DNA of 64,000 nucleotides, taken from NCBI RefSeq assembly GCF_015352455.1, contig NZ_JADKPN010000001.1, positions 620,001 through 684,000 of the forward strand, given 5' to 3'. This document shows, one piece after another, positions 52,496 to 61,234 of the stretch. Source of the DNA: Nocardioides islandensis. Lineage in GTDB: Bacteria; Actinomycetota; Actinomycetes; Propionibacteriales; Nocardioidaceae. The position numbers were made by a program, and so were the translations under genes. Every line of letters begins with the position of its first letter. Position 1 is the first letter of the stretch. A model generated the notes under the pieces. That model saw nothing but the letters and a program-made list of their open reading frames with translations, ran no database searches and had not been told where the DNA came from.

Positions 52496-53375
52496 GCCGT
52501 CGCCGCAGCCGCTTCCGCCGCCTGCTTGGCGCGGTGCGCCGAGATCCAGGCCATGCCCCAGTCGTCGTGGCCGAGGAACACGTCGGCGCCCTTGACGGCC
52601 TCGACGATCTGGGGCGTGCGAGCGTCCATGATCGCGCTGGTGAGGCCGGAGGCCATCGCCATCGGCAGCCACACGGCGTTCAGCGTGTGTCGTGCCGGCA
52701 TGCCGAAGGAGACGTTCGACGCCCCGCAGGTCATGTTCACGCCGAAGTCGTCGCGGATCCGGCGCATCACCTCGAAGGTCACCAAGGAGGTGCCGGTGTC
52801 CGCACCGATGGGCATCGCCAGCGGGTCGATGACGATGTCGGCCTTCGCGATGCCGTACTCCTCGGTGGCGACGCGGATGATCTTCTCCGTCAGGACCAGC
52901 CGCTTGTCGGCCTCCATCGGGATCTCGTCGTGGTCGTTGGGCAGGGCGATGATCGCGGCGTCGTACTTCTTGACCAGCGGCAGGATCGCCGCCATCCGGT
53001 CGTCCTCCGCGGTGATCGAGTTGACCAGCGCGCGGCCCTGGTAGACCGACAGGCCGGCCTCGAGGGCCTCGACGACCGAGGAGTCGATGCAGATCGGCTT
53101 GTCGGTCAGCGACTGCACCATCTGGATGGCCTTGGCCAGCAGCTCCGGCTCGTCGGTGAGCGGGACGCCCATGTTGACGTCGAGGACGTCGGCGCCACCC
53201 TCGACCTGGGCCTTCACGTCGCGCTCGATCGCCGACAGGTCGCCGGCGCGCAGCTGCTCCTGGAAGATCCGGCGGCCGGTCGGGTTGATGCGCTCGCCGA
53301 TGATGCAGAACCGGTGACCGTGACCCATCACCACCTCGCCCGAGGTGCCGCGCAGGTGCGTCTCGAGGAGGTCGC

Positions 53376-53379
<4 letters not shown>
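52492..53379 (-). CDS. Methyltetrahydrofolate:corrinoid methyltransferase (MtgA/AcsE-like)
   Basis: 295 residues of the pterin-binding (DHPS-like) TIM barrel: IIGERINPTGR, GADVLDVNMGVP, ICIDSSVVEALEAGL, LVNSITAEDDR, IVIDPLAMPIGADTGT and CGASNVSFGMPARHTLN. These bind THF and exchange a methyl group with a corrinoid protein. Lying next to the corrinoid protein gene (ATGA overlaps on both sides), it should move the methyl from the MttB-charged corrinoid to THF. No cobalamin-binding domain is fused, so it is not MetH. Confidence 0.93.
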
Positions 53380-54040
<661 letters not shown>

Positions 54041-54044
<4 letters not shown>

Positions 54045-54817
54045 GCCACGCCTTTCTTCACGGGGTTGGGCTGTCGTTGGTGGGCCGAGGCGACCTCCGC
54101 CGCCCGGACGATGAGGTTGCGGCCGAGCTCGTCGACGCGGTGCGAGAGCCGGCTGGTGGGACCCGAGATGCCGAGCGCGGCGATGACCTCGCCGCGCGGG
54201 TCGAGCACGGGGACGGCGACACCGGTCAGGCCGTCCTCGAGCTCGTCGATGGTGAAGGCGTACCCGCGGGCGCGAGCGGCGGCGGCGTCGCGCTGGAGGC
54301 CGGCGCGGGTGGTGATGGTCTTCGGCGTGAACCGGGCCAGCCCGGACTCGGGGAGGTCGAGGCCGGCCCAGGCGATGAAGACCTTGCCCAGCGCGGACGT
54401 GTGGGTGGGTACGTCGACCTGTGACCAGTCGCGGGTGCCGAGGAGGTACCGGGAGTCGACCTGCGCGACCTGGACGTCCTTGTCGCCGCGGAGCACCGAG
54501 AGGTGCACGGACTCCTGGGTGTCGGTGCCCACCCGCTCCATCACCGGGCGGGCGAGCCGGACCAGCTCCTCCCACGGGTCGTGCCGCGCGGCGTACAGCC
54601 AGAACAGGCTGCCGGCGACGTACCCGCCGGAATCGTCGCGCTCGAGCAGCCCACCGCGCTCGAGGGCGGAGAGCATCCGCGACGTCGTGGACTTCGCGAG
54701 CCCCGTCATCTCCTGGAGGTCGGCGAAGGAGAGCGGCTCGTCGGCCTCGACGACGGTCGAGACCAGCTGGAGGGCGCGGTCCAGCGCCTGCGTCCCGCTG
54801 CTCGTCGGCTCGGTCAC
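54041..54817 (-). CDS. IclR family regulator, first gene of the corrinoid operon
   Basis: 258 residues. Winged helix LSFADLQEMTGLAKSTTSRMLSALERGGLLERDDSGGY, then the IclR effector domain (TQESVHLSVLRGDKDVQVAQVDS; PTHTSALGKVFIAWAG; GYAFTIDELEDGLTGVAVPVLD). As the leading gene it controls its own operon and probably the divergent mttB-like gene through the half-sites in the gap. The effector is unknown, perhaps the methylated amine. GTG start at 54817. Confidence 0.92.
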
Positions 54818-54854
54818 CGCTGCCTCTCTTGTGCGACCCTGGGTCTTTCGCGAG

Positions 54855-54888
54855 GTTCCATGATGTGGAACTGTGGTCCCACATCATG
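54855..54888. promoter_or_regulatory. IclR operator: GTTCCA-TGATG-TGGAAC-TGTG-GTCCCA plus CATGATGTGG dyad
   Basis: GTTCCA (54855) and TGGAAC (54866) form a perfect palindrome with a 5-base spacer; GTCCCA (54876) adds a third half-site. A larger dyad pairs CATGATGTGG (54859-54868) with CCACATCATG (54879-54888). It lies in the 90-bp region between the divergent iclR operon and mttB-like gene. Confidence 0.65.
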
Positions 54889-54907
54889 AGGTTAGACAGG
54901 AGGGACG

Positions 54908-56347
54908 ATGTTCCGCAACCGGATGCCCCGATACGAGGTGCTCTCCGAGGACGCGATGGCGACGCTCGACAAGGGCTGGCGCCGGCTGATGAGCGAGATC
55001 GGCGTGGAGTTCATGGACGACCGCGCCCTCGACCTGTTCCGGAAGGCGGGGCAGAGGGTCGAGGACAAGACGGTCTTCCTGGACCCGGACTTCGTCCTGG
55101 AGCAGGTCGCGAAGGCGCCGAGCGAGTTCGACCTCCAGGCCCGCAACCCGGCCAACAGCGTGCACATCGGCGGGGACGCGATGGCGTTCGGGGCGGTGTA
55201 CGGGCCGCCGTTCGTCCGCGAGGGCGCCGTACGCCGTGACGGCACCATGGCGGACTTCCAGAACTTCGCCCGGCTGGCGCAGTCCTTCGCCGCGTTGGAC
55301 TCCGCCGGCGGCGTGGTCACCGAGCCGAACGACACCCCGCTCGACAGCCGGCACCTCGACATGGTCTACGCGCTGCAGACGCTGACCGACAAGGTCTACA
55401 TGGGCAACGTCGTGTCCGGGGTGAACGCCGCGGACACCATCGCGATGACCGAGATCCTGTTCGGCTCGCGCGAGGCGATCGAGGAGACGCCGGCGATCAT
55501 CTCGCTGATCAACTGCAACTCCCCGCTGCGCTGGGACGACCGGATGCTCGAGGCCCAGTTCGAGTACACCGCCGCCGCCCAGCCGGTCGTGCTGACGCCG
55601 TTCATCCTGATGGGCGCGATGTCACCGGTGACGATCCCGGCCGCACTGGTCCAGCAGATCACCGAGGCGCTGTCCGGCATCGCGCTGTCCCAGCTGATCC
55701 GCCCGGGCGCCCCGGTGGTGTTCGGGTCGTTCCTGTCCAACATCGACATGCAGTCGGGCTCGCCGACGTTCGGTACGCCGGAGTCCGGCATCGGCCTGCT
55801 CTGCACCGGCCAGATCGCCCGGCACTTCAACCTGCCCTTCCGCACCGGTGGTGGGCTCACGTCCTCGCAGGTGCCCGACGCCCAGGCAGGGTACGAAGCG
55901 CTGATGACCCTCATGCCGACGTTCCTCGCCGGCGCCAACTGGGTCATGCACTCCGCCGGCTGGCTCGAGGGCGGCCTGGTGGCGGGCTTCGAGAAGTTCA
56001 TCATCGACGTCGAGCTGGTGCAGATGCTCCAGCACGAGTTCACCCCGCTGGAGATCGACGAGGACTCGATGGCCTTCGGCGCCCACGAGGAGGTCGGCCA
56101 CGGCGGCCACTTCCTCGGCGCCGCCCACACCATGGAGCGCTTCCGCACCTGCTTCTACCGCCCGATGCTCTCCTCCTCGGAGAACTACGAGCGCTGGATG
56201 CGCAACGGCGCCAAGGACACCGCCGCCCGCGCCGGCGAGATCTACAAGAAGAAGCTCGAAGAGTACGAGCCGCCGCCCATCGACGAGGCCGTCCGCGAGG
56301 AGCTCGAGGCGTACGTGACGCGGCGCCGCAAGGAGCTCGGCGACTGA
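54908..56347 (+). CDS. MttB superfamily methyltransferase without pyrrolysine (glycine betaine methyltransferase-like)
   Basis: 479 residues, full length for COG5598. The C-terminal motif GHGGHFLGAAHTMERFRTCFYRP and the barrel segments GVEFMDDRALDLFRKAG, NSPLRWDDRMLE and HSAGWLEGGLVAGFEKFIID mark the family. There is no in-frame TAG, so this is a non-pyrrolysine member like MtgB of Desulfitobacterium, which demethylates glycine betaine, not a trimethylamine enzyme. The divergent operon supplies the corrinoid protein, MtgA and activator, and betA/betB/proV follow 3-8 kb on, supporting betaine or a related quaternary amine as substrate. AGGAGGG precedes the ATG. Confidence 0.9.
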   Translation: MFRNRMPRYEVLSEDAMATLDKGWRRLMSEIGVEFMDDRALDLFRKAGQRVEDKTVFLDPDFVLEQVAKAPSEFDLQARNPANSVHIGGDAMAFGAVYGPPFVREGAVRRDGTMADFQNFARLAQSFAALDSAGGVVTEPNDTPLDSRHLDMVYALQTLTDKVYMGNVVSGVNAADTIAMTEILFGSREAIEETPAIISLINCNSPLRWDDRMLEAQFEYTAAAQPVVLTPFILMGAMSPVTIPAALVQQITEALSGIALSQLIRPGAPVVFGSFLSNIDMQSGSPTFGTPESGIGLLCTGQIARHFNLPFRTGGGLTSSQVPDAQAGYEALMTLMPTFLAGANWVMHSAGWLEGGLVAGFEKFIIDVELVQMLQHEFTPLEIDEDSMAFGAHEEVGHGGHFLGAAHTMERFRTCFYRPMLSSSENYERWMRNGAKDTAARAGEIYKKKLEEYEPPPIDEAVREELEAYVTRRRKELGD

Positions 56348-56375
56348 GGTGTGGTTCCGGGTCTGCGCCGGAGAA

Positions 56376-56449
56376 CTTGTAACGCGGTGTTAGGTGCACT
56401 TCCCACGCGCTAGAACGCGTGGGAAGACGGCCTAACACCGCGTTACAAG
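56376..56449 (+). repeat. 74-bp palindrome, left flank of the AbiEi-like gene
   Basis: Outer 19-base arms (CTTGTAACGCGGTGTTAGG) are perfect; inner arms CTTCCCACGCG / CGCGTGGGAAG are perfect around CTAGAA; a TGCA/ACGG internal loop separates them. The same element recurs at 57612 in the same orientation. Confidence 0.88.
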
Positions 56450-56577
56450 CAGGTCAGCGTCCGGCGGGGCGCGTCCCGAGCCCGGCCAGCATCCACATCC
56501 CCGCCTTCCGGATGCCTCGTCCACAGGGGCCGGCTCAGGAGCGTCGACCCGGTGAGGTGGGCGCGGAACCTCGGGGC

Positions 56578-57597
56578 ATGCACGTCCATCTCGGCGAACC
56601 TGACATCCAGCGCACTCTCGACCGCCAGTGGGGGCTCATCTCCCGAGCACAGTTCCTGGACACGGGACGCACGCGCGAGCACCTGAATCGACTGCTGCGC
56701 ACCGGCCAGCTGGTCACGGTGAGACGGGGCGTCTACATGCCCCGCGAGGTGTGGATCGCCCTCGACCCGTACGTCGGCCGGCAACGTGCGCGCGCCCATG
56801 CGGCCCACCTGCAGATGCGGAGGGCGCACGTGCTGAGCCACGACTCGGCGGCCCACGAGCTTCGCATCGCGATGCTCGCGCCCCAGGTGGAGCTCGTCCA
56901 CGTGACCCGGCGCGGCGTGCGGGGTGGCCGCGTCGAGCACGGCGTCAAGCACCACCTCGCGCCGTACCGCGAGGACCAGGTCGTGCTCGTCGACGGCATC
57001 CCGGTCCTCGGGCCCGCGCGCACGGCCCTCGACATCGCACGTGAGCACGGACTCGTCGCGGGCGTGGTGACGATCGACTCCGCGCGTCAGCTCGGCGTCA
57101 GCGCGGCGGAGCTCTGGGCGGCGTGCGCGCCGATGGTCTGCTGGCCCGAGGTCACCGTGGTCAGAGCCGCCATCGACCTGTCGGACCCCGGCGCCGAGAG
57201 CGTCGGTGAGACCCTCGGCCGCCTCCTGCTCGGGGAGATCGGCCTCGGGCCGGTGCAGACCCAGTTCGAGCTGCGCGACGAGACCGGCTGGGCGCGCTGC
57301 GACATGCGGGTGGGGCGCCACCTGATCGAGTTCGACGGCGAGAAGAAGTACCAACGCCGTGACTCCGGCGGACTTGCCGTCGTCGACCCGGACCAGGTCG
57401 TCTGGCAGGAGAAGCAACGGCAGGACTGGGTGACCGGCTTCCGTCTGGGCATGTCACGGCTCGTCTGGGCCGACTTCTGGGGCCGCCGTCGCGAGCTGGC
57501 CAAGGAGCGCGTTGCGCGCGAGTACGCCGCCACCTGCGCGGCGTACGGCACCGACATCTCCGACCTCGCGCCGTACATCGTGGCGAGGAGCGCCTGA
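56578..57597 (+). CDS. AbiEi-like winged-helix protein with nuclease-like C-terminus
   Basis: 339 residues. N-terminal part (LDRQWGLISRAQFLDTGRTREHLNRLLRTGQLVTVRRGVYMP in substance) resembles the AbiEi antitoxin winged helix. The C-terminal third (GWARCDMRVGRHLIEFDGEKKYQ ... VVWQEKQRQDWVTGFRLGMSRLVWAD) looks like a Vsr/DUF559 endonuclease core, with D, EFD and QEK as possible catalytic residues. Such solitary proteins are frequent in actinobacteria; activity is unproven. No AbiEii toxin lies next to it. Near-identical palindromes flank it. Start ATG 56578 is the best fit; upstream in-frame codons exist. Confidence 0.75.
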   Translation: MHVHLGEPDIQRTLDRQWGLISRAQFLDTGRTREHLNRLLRTGQLVTVRRGVYMPREVWIALDPYVGRQRARAHAAHLQMRRAHVLSHDSAAHELRIAMLAPQVELVHVTRRGVRGGRVEHGVKHHLAPYREDQVVLVDGIPVLGPARTALDIAREHGLVAGVVTIDSARQLGVSAAELWAACAPMVCWPEVTVVRAAIDLSDPGAESVGETLGRLLLGEIGLGPVQTQFELRDETGWARCDMRVGRHLIEFDGEKKYQRRDSGGLAVVDPDQVVWQEKQRQDWVTGFRLGMSRLVWADFWGRRRELAKERVAREYAATCAAYGTDISDLAPYIVARSA

Positions 57598-57598
57598 G

Positions 57599-57683
57599 CG
57601 CGATCGCGCCATGTAACGCGGTGTTAGGTGCACTTCCCACGCGTTACACCACGTGGGAAGACGGTCTAACACCGCGTTACAAG
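57599..57683 (+). repeat. Palindrome, right flank of the AbiEi-like gene
   Basis: After a GCGATCGC octamer (57600-57607) comes the second copy of the 74-bp palindrome: TGTAACGCGGTGTTAG (57612) pairs with CTAACACCGCGTTACA (57666), with inner arms CTTCCCACG/CGTGGGAAG. Only the loop and a few arm ends differ from copy one. Confidence 0.88.
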
Positions 57684-57708
57684 CGATCCGGCCCGCCGAG
57701 TCCGGAGG

Positions 57709-58629
57709 TCAGCGGAAGACGACGGTCCGGTCGTGGTTGAGCAGGACGCGGGTCTGGGAGTGCCAGCGAACGGCGCGCGAGAGCACCTGGGCCTCGACGT
57801 CCTGGCCGGCGTTGACGAGCTGGTCGGCGGTGTAGGTGTGGTCGACCCGCGTGACGTCCTGCTCGATGATCGGGCCCTCGTCGAGGTCGGGCGTCACGTA
57901 GTGGGCCGTCGCGCCCACCAGCTTCACGCCGCGGTCGAAGGCCTGGTGGTAGGGCTTGGCGCCCTTGAAGCTCGGCAGGAACGAGTGGTGGATGTTGATC
58001 ACCCGGCCGTCCAGGCGGCGGCAGACCTCGTCGGACAGGATCTGCATGTACCTGGCCAGCACGACCAGGTGGATCCCGAGGTCGTCGATCAGCTGCAGCA
58101 ACGCGGCCTCCGCCGACGCCTTGGTGTCCGGCGTGACCGGCAGGTGGTGGAACTCGATGCCGTGGGACTTCACCAGCGGCTCGGCGTCGAGGTGGTTGGA
58201 CACCACGGCCGGCACGGCGATGTTCAGGCCACCGGTGCTGTAGCGGAACAGCAGGTCGTTGAGGCAGTGCTGCTGCTTGGAGACCAGGATGAGCGTCCGG
58301 TACGGCGCGGAGGCCGACCACAGCTCGTAGGTCATCTCGAACTCCGACGCGGTCGTCGCGAAGTCGGCGCGCAGGGCCTCGGCCGTCGTCGAGGCGGCGA
58401 CCCGGAAGTCGATGCGCATGAAGAACTTGCCGTGCTGCGGGTCCCCGAACTGCTGGCTCTCACGGATGTCGCCGCCATGGCGCATCAGGAACCCGGTGAC
58501 CGCGTGCACGATGCCCGCACGGTCGGGGCACGACAGCGTGAGCACGTAGTCGCCGACGGGGCCGCCGGCCTCCTCGGACCGCCCGTCGCTGCGAACATCG
58601 GTGGACAGGTCGGGGCGCTGGTCCGACAT
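57709..58629 (-). CDS. purU: Formyltetrahydrofolate deformylase
   Basis: 306 residues; hydrolyses 10-formyl-THF to THF and formate. An N-terminal ACT domain (LTLSCPDRAGIVHAVTGFLMRHGGDI) precedes the formyltransferase-type domain with INIHHSFLPSFKGAKPYHQAF (catalytic Asn and His), GATAHYV and DLDEGPIIEQDV (Asp). GAGGAGG stands before the ATG. PurU commonly accompanies pathways that load methyl groups on THF, as here with mtgA and betaine genes, recycling free THF and releasing the carbon as formate. Confidence 0.94.
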   Translation of the reverse strand: MSDQRPDLSTDVRSDGRSEEAGGPVGDYVLTLSCPDRAGIVHAVTGFLMRHGGDIRESQQFGDPQHGKFFMRIDFRVAASTTAEALRADFATTASEFEMTYELWSASAPYRTLILVSKQQHCLNDLLFRYSTGGLNIAVPAVVSNHLDAEPLVKSHGIEFHHLPVTPDTKASAEAALLQLIDDLGIHLVVLARYMQILSDEVCRRLDGRVINIHHSFLPSFKGAKPYHQAFDRGVKLVGATAHYVTPDLDEGPIIEQDVTRVDHTYTADQLVNAGQDVEAQVLSRAVRWHSQTRVLLNHDRTVVFR

Positions 58630-58677
58630 CCTGGGGACTCCTCCTCACCCGACGCCCGTTGCGTCGGCCGAAACGCA

Positions 58678-58695
58678 GTGTGCGATATGCAACAC
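58678..58695. promoter_or_regulatory. IclR-type site GTGTTGCATATCGCACAC (minus strand)
   Basis: Lies between purU and the divergent iclR. It shares GTTGCA-K-AT-M-GC with the betB promoter site at 59680, so it is a likely autoregulatory site. The -10 box TAGGGT (58705-58710) of the regulator gene follows. Confidence 0.55.
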
Positions 58696-58704
58696 CTTCT
58701 GCGC

Positions 58705-58710
58705 TAGGGT
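58705..58710 (+). promoter_or_regulatory. -10 box TAGGGT of the second iclR gene
   Basis: Six bases before the ATG at 58717; leaderless start. Confidence 0.5.
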
Positions 58711-58716
58711 GCGCCC

Positions 58717-59574
58717 ATGGCGACGGACGCCGCGGCCATCTCGGCCGAACTCTCAGCCGGCCTCTCAGCGGGTGTCTCGACGCCCGGGAGCGAGGCGACG
58801 AACGGCGACAGCCAGTCCGGCGGCCTCGTCCAGTCCGTCGATCGTGCGCTCTCCATCCTGGAGGTCCTCGCCCGCGACGGCGAGGCCGGGGTCACCGAGA
58901 TCGCGGCCGACCTGGGCGTGCACAAGTCGACGGCGTTCCGGCTGCTGGCCACGCTCGAGGCCCACCGGCTGGTCGAGCAGGACGGCGAGCGCGGGCGGTA
59001 CCGCCTCGGCGTCGGCAACCTGCGCCTGGCCGGCGCCACCACGGCACGCCTCGACCTGGTCCAGGAGGCGCGCCCGGTCTGCCGCCAGCTCGCCTCCGAG
59101 ACCGGCGAGACCGTCAACATCACCGTCCGTGCCGAGACCTCCGCGCTGTACCTCGACCAGGTCGCCGGCTCCTCGGCCCTCCAGTCGCACAACTGGGTCG
59201 GCCAGCACATCCCGCTGCACGCCACCAGCAACGGCAAGGTCCTGCTCAGCGAGCTCGAGGACGCCCAGCTGAAGAAGGCGGTCCGCGAGCTCCCGCGCTA
59301 CACCGACCAGACCGTCACCACGATGAGCAAGCTGGTCGCCGAGCTGGCGCACGTGCGGGAGCAGGGGTACGCCCTGGCCGTCGACGAGCTGGAGACCGGC
59401 CTGACCGCCGTCGCGGCGCCGATCCGCAACGCCCACGGCGACGTCATCGCCTCCATCAGCGTGTCCGGCCCCAGCTTCCGCCTCACCGCCGACCGGCTGG
59501 ACCGGGCCATCCCCCTGCTCCTCGCGGCGGCACTCGAGGTCTCCCACCGCCTCGGCTGGGGCCAGCGGGAGTAA
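58717..59574 (+). CDS. IclR family regulator of the choline/betaine genes
   Basis: 285 residues. A low-complexity Ala/Ser/Gly N-terminus (~35 residues) precedes the winged helix VDRALSILEVLARDGEAGVTEIAADLGVHKSTAFRLLATLEAHRLVEQ and the effector domain (ETVNITVRAETSALYLDQVAGSSAL; PLHATSNGKVLLSEL; GYALAVDELETGLTAVAAPI). It differs from the other IclR of the window. Its position between purU and betB, and shared sites in both flanking promoters, suggest control of choline catabolism. Confidence 0.92.
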   Translation: MATDAAAISAELSAGLSAGVSTPGSEATNGDSQSGGLVQSVDRALSILEVLARDGEAGVTEIAADLGVHKSTAFRLLATLEAHRLVEQDGERGRYRLGVGNLRLAGATTARLDLVQEARPVCRQLASETGETVNITVRAETSALYLDQVAGSSALQSHNWVGQHIPLHATSNGKVLLSELEDAQLKKAVRELPRYTDQTVTTMSKLVAELAHVREQGYALAVDELETGLTAVAAPIRNAHGDVIASISVSGPSFRLTADRLDRAIPLLLAAALEVSHRLGWGQRE

Positions 59575-59618
59575 CACGAACGTGACCCAACGTTGACCGC
59601 TCCGGACCCCTGAGAGCC

Positions 59619-59646
59619 TTGACGTGTGGCCCAGGTCACCTATTCT
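59619..59646 (+). promoter_or_regulatory. Promoter of the betBA-proV operon, TTGACG-N16-TATTCT
   Basis: A -35/-10 pair with 16-base spacing, the clearest sigma-70-type promoter in the window. Transcription would start near 59653, leaving a ~90-base leader that holds two operator-like sites. Confidence 0.6.
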
Positions 59647-59660
59647 GCGGACTACGACTA

Positions 59661-59696
59661 GTTGCGGAGCAAGCAATACGTTGCAGATAGCGCAAC
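59661..59696. promoter_or_regulatory. Two tandem TTGC-N7-GCAA operators in the betB leader
   Basis: TTGC-N7-GCAA at 59662-59676 and GTTGC-AGATAGC-GCAAC at 59680-59696, centres 19 bases apart, just behind the inferred start site. The second matches the site before the iclR gene. Binding here would block elongation or initiation. Confidence 0.65.
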
Positions 59697-59743
59697 AAAC
59701 AACGCCGGCTCCGGGACGGTTCTGAGAGGGCGGGAGAGGGCGC

Positions 59744-61234
59744 GTGCCGGATCTCTACGTGGACGGAGCATGGGTGGGCGCGCGCGCGGGCGGCACCCGC
59801 ACCATCCACTGCCCGGCCGACGGCACCGAGGTCGCCGTCGTCGACGAGGCGGGGCGCGAGGACACCGAGGCGGCCATCGCCGCGGCGTACGCCGCCTTCC
59901 ACGACGGCCCCTGGCCGCACACGTCCGCCCGTGAGCGCGGTGACCTCCTGCTCCGCGTCGCCGACCTGCTCGAGCGCGACGTCGCCGACGTCGCCCGCGC
60001 CGAGTCGATGGACACCGGGAAGCGGCTGGTCGAGGCGGAGTACGACGTCGCGGACGTGGTCTCGGTGTTCCGGTACTACGGCCGTATCGCCTCCGAGGAC
60101 GCCGGCCGGGTCGTCGACACCGGCAACCCCGACGTGGTCAGCCGGGTCGTGCACGAGCCGATCGGCGTCTGCGGGCTGATCGCCCCCTGGAACTACCCGC
60201 TCCTGCAGGCCTCCTGGAAGGTCGCGCCGTGCCTGGCGGCCGGCAACACCTTCGTGCTCAAGCCGAGCGAGCTCACGCCGAGCACGTCGATCCACCTGAT
60301 GCGCATCCTCGAGGAGGCCGGGCTCCCGAAGGGCGTGGGCAACCTCGTCCTCGGCGCCGGCCCCGACGCCGGGGCGCCGCTGGCCAGCGACCCGCGCGTC
60401 GACCTGGTCTCCTTCACCGGCGGCCTGCAGACCGGTCGCGGCATCATGGCCGCCGCCGCGCCGACGGTGAAGCGGGTCGCGCTCGAGCTCGGCGGCAAGA
60501 ACCCCAACATCGTCTTCGCCGACGCCGACCAGGACGTCGCCCTCGACTACGCCCTGACCGCGGTGTTCCTCCACTCCGGCCAGGTCTGCTCGGCCGGCGC
60601 GCGCCTCGTCGTCGAGGAGTCGATCCACGACTCGTTCGTCGACGCGCTCGTCGAGCGGGCGCAGCTGATCCGGCTCGGCGGGCCGTTCGACGAGAAGGCC
60701 GAGACCGGCGCCCTCATCAGCGCCGGGCACCGCGACAAGGTGGCGGCGTACGTCGCCGCCGGCCTCGCCGAGGGAGCGGTGCTGCGGTGCGGCGGCAAGG
60801 CGCCCGACGACCCGGCGCTGGCCAACGGCTTCTACTACCTGCCGACGGTGCTCGACGGCTGCCGCAGCGACATGACCGTCACCCAGGACGAGTCCTTCGG
60901 GCCGGTGCTCACGGTCGAGACCTTCTCCGGCGAGGACGAGGCGGTCGCGATCGCCAACGACAGCCAGTACGGCCTGGCCGGGGCCGTGTGGACCCAGGAC
61001 GCCGGCAAGGCACAGCGCGTCGCCGCGCGCCTGCGCATGGGCACGGTGTGGATCAACGACTACCACCCGTACGTCCCGCAGGCCGAGTGGGGCGGCTACA
61101 AGCAGTCCGGCGTCGGCCGCGAGCTCGGCGAGCACGGCCTGGCGGAGTACCGCGAGACCAAGCACGTCTGGCACAACATCCGGCCCGCGGTCCAGAGCTG
61201 GTTCGACGGCTCACCTGAGGGGGGCCGCGCATGA
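59744..61234 (+). CDS. betB: Betaine-aldehyde dehydrogenase
   Basis: 496 residues. ALDH motifs: [51 protein letters not shown], Glu in [13 protein letters not shown] and the catalytic Cys in [14 protein letters not shown]; the C-terminal [28 protein letters not shown] is close to BetB and glycine-betaine-forming enzymes. It oxidises betaine aldehyde to glycine betaine with NAD(P). The stop overlaps the betA start (ATGA), and the two act in sequence. GTG start at 59744. Confidence 0.9.
   Translation: MPDLYVDGAWVGARAGGTRTIHCPADGTEVAVVDEAGREDTEAAIAAAYAAFHDGPWPHTSARERGDLLLRVADLLERDVADVARAESMDTGKRLVEAEYDVADVVSVFRYYGRIASEDAGRVVDTGNPDVVSRVVHEPIGVCGLIAPWNYPLLQASWKVAPCLAAGNTFVLKPSELTPSTSIHLMRILEEAGLPKGVGNLVLGAGPDAGAPLASDPRVDLVSFTGGLQTGRGIMAAAAPTVKRVALELGGKNPNIVFADADQDVALDYALTAVFLHSGQVCSAGARLVVEESIHDSFVDALVERAQLIRLGGPFDEKAETGALISAGHRDKVAAYVAAGLAEGAVLRCGGKAPDDPALANGFYYLPTVLDGCRSDMTVTQDESFGPVLTVETFSGEDEAVAIANDSQYGLAGAVWTQDAGKAQRVAARLRMGTVWINDYHPYVPQAEWGGYKQSGVGRELGEHGLAEYRETKHVWHNIRPAVQSWFDGSPEGGRA

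Noticed and set aside
54818..54907. Cobalamin riboswitch for the corrinoid genes
   Set aside because: The 90-bp gap holds operator dyads but no B12-box-like sequence and is too short.
54908..56347. Trimethylamine methyltransferase with pyrrolysine
   Set aside because: No in-frame TAG occurs in the gene, so it belongs to the non-pyrrolysine branch of the MttB superfamily.
56578..57597. Complete AbiE type IV toxin-antitoxin system
   Set aside because: Only an AbiEi-like winged helix is found; there is no AbiEii nucleotidyltransferase gene next to it.
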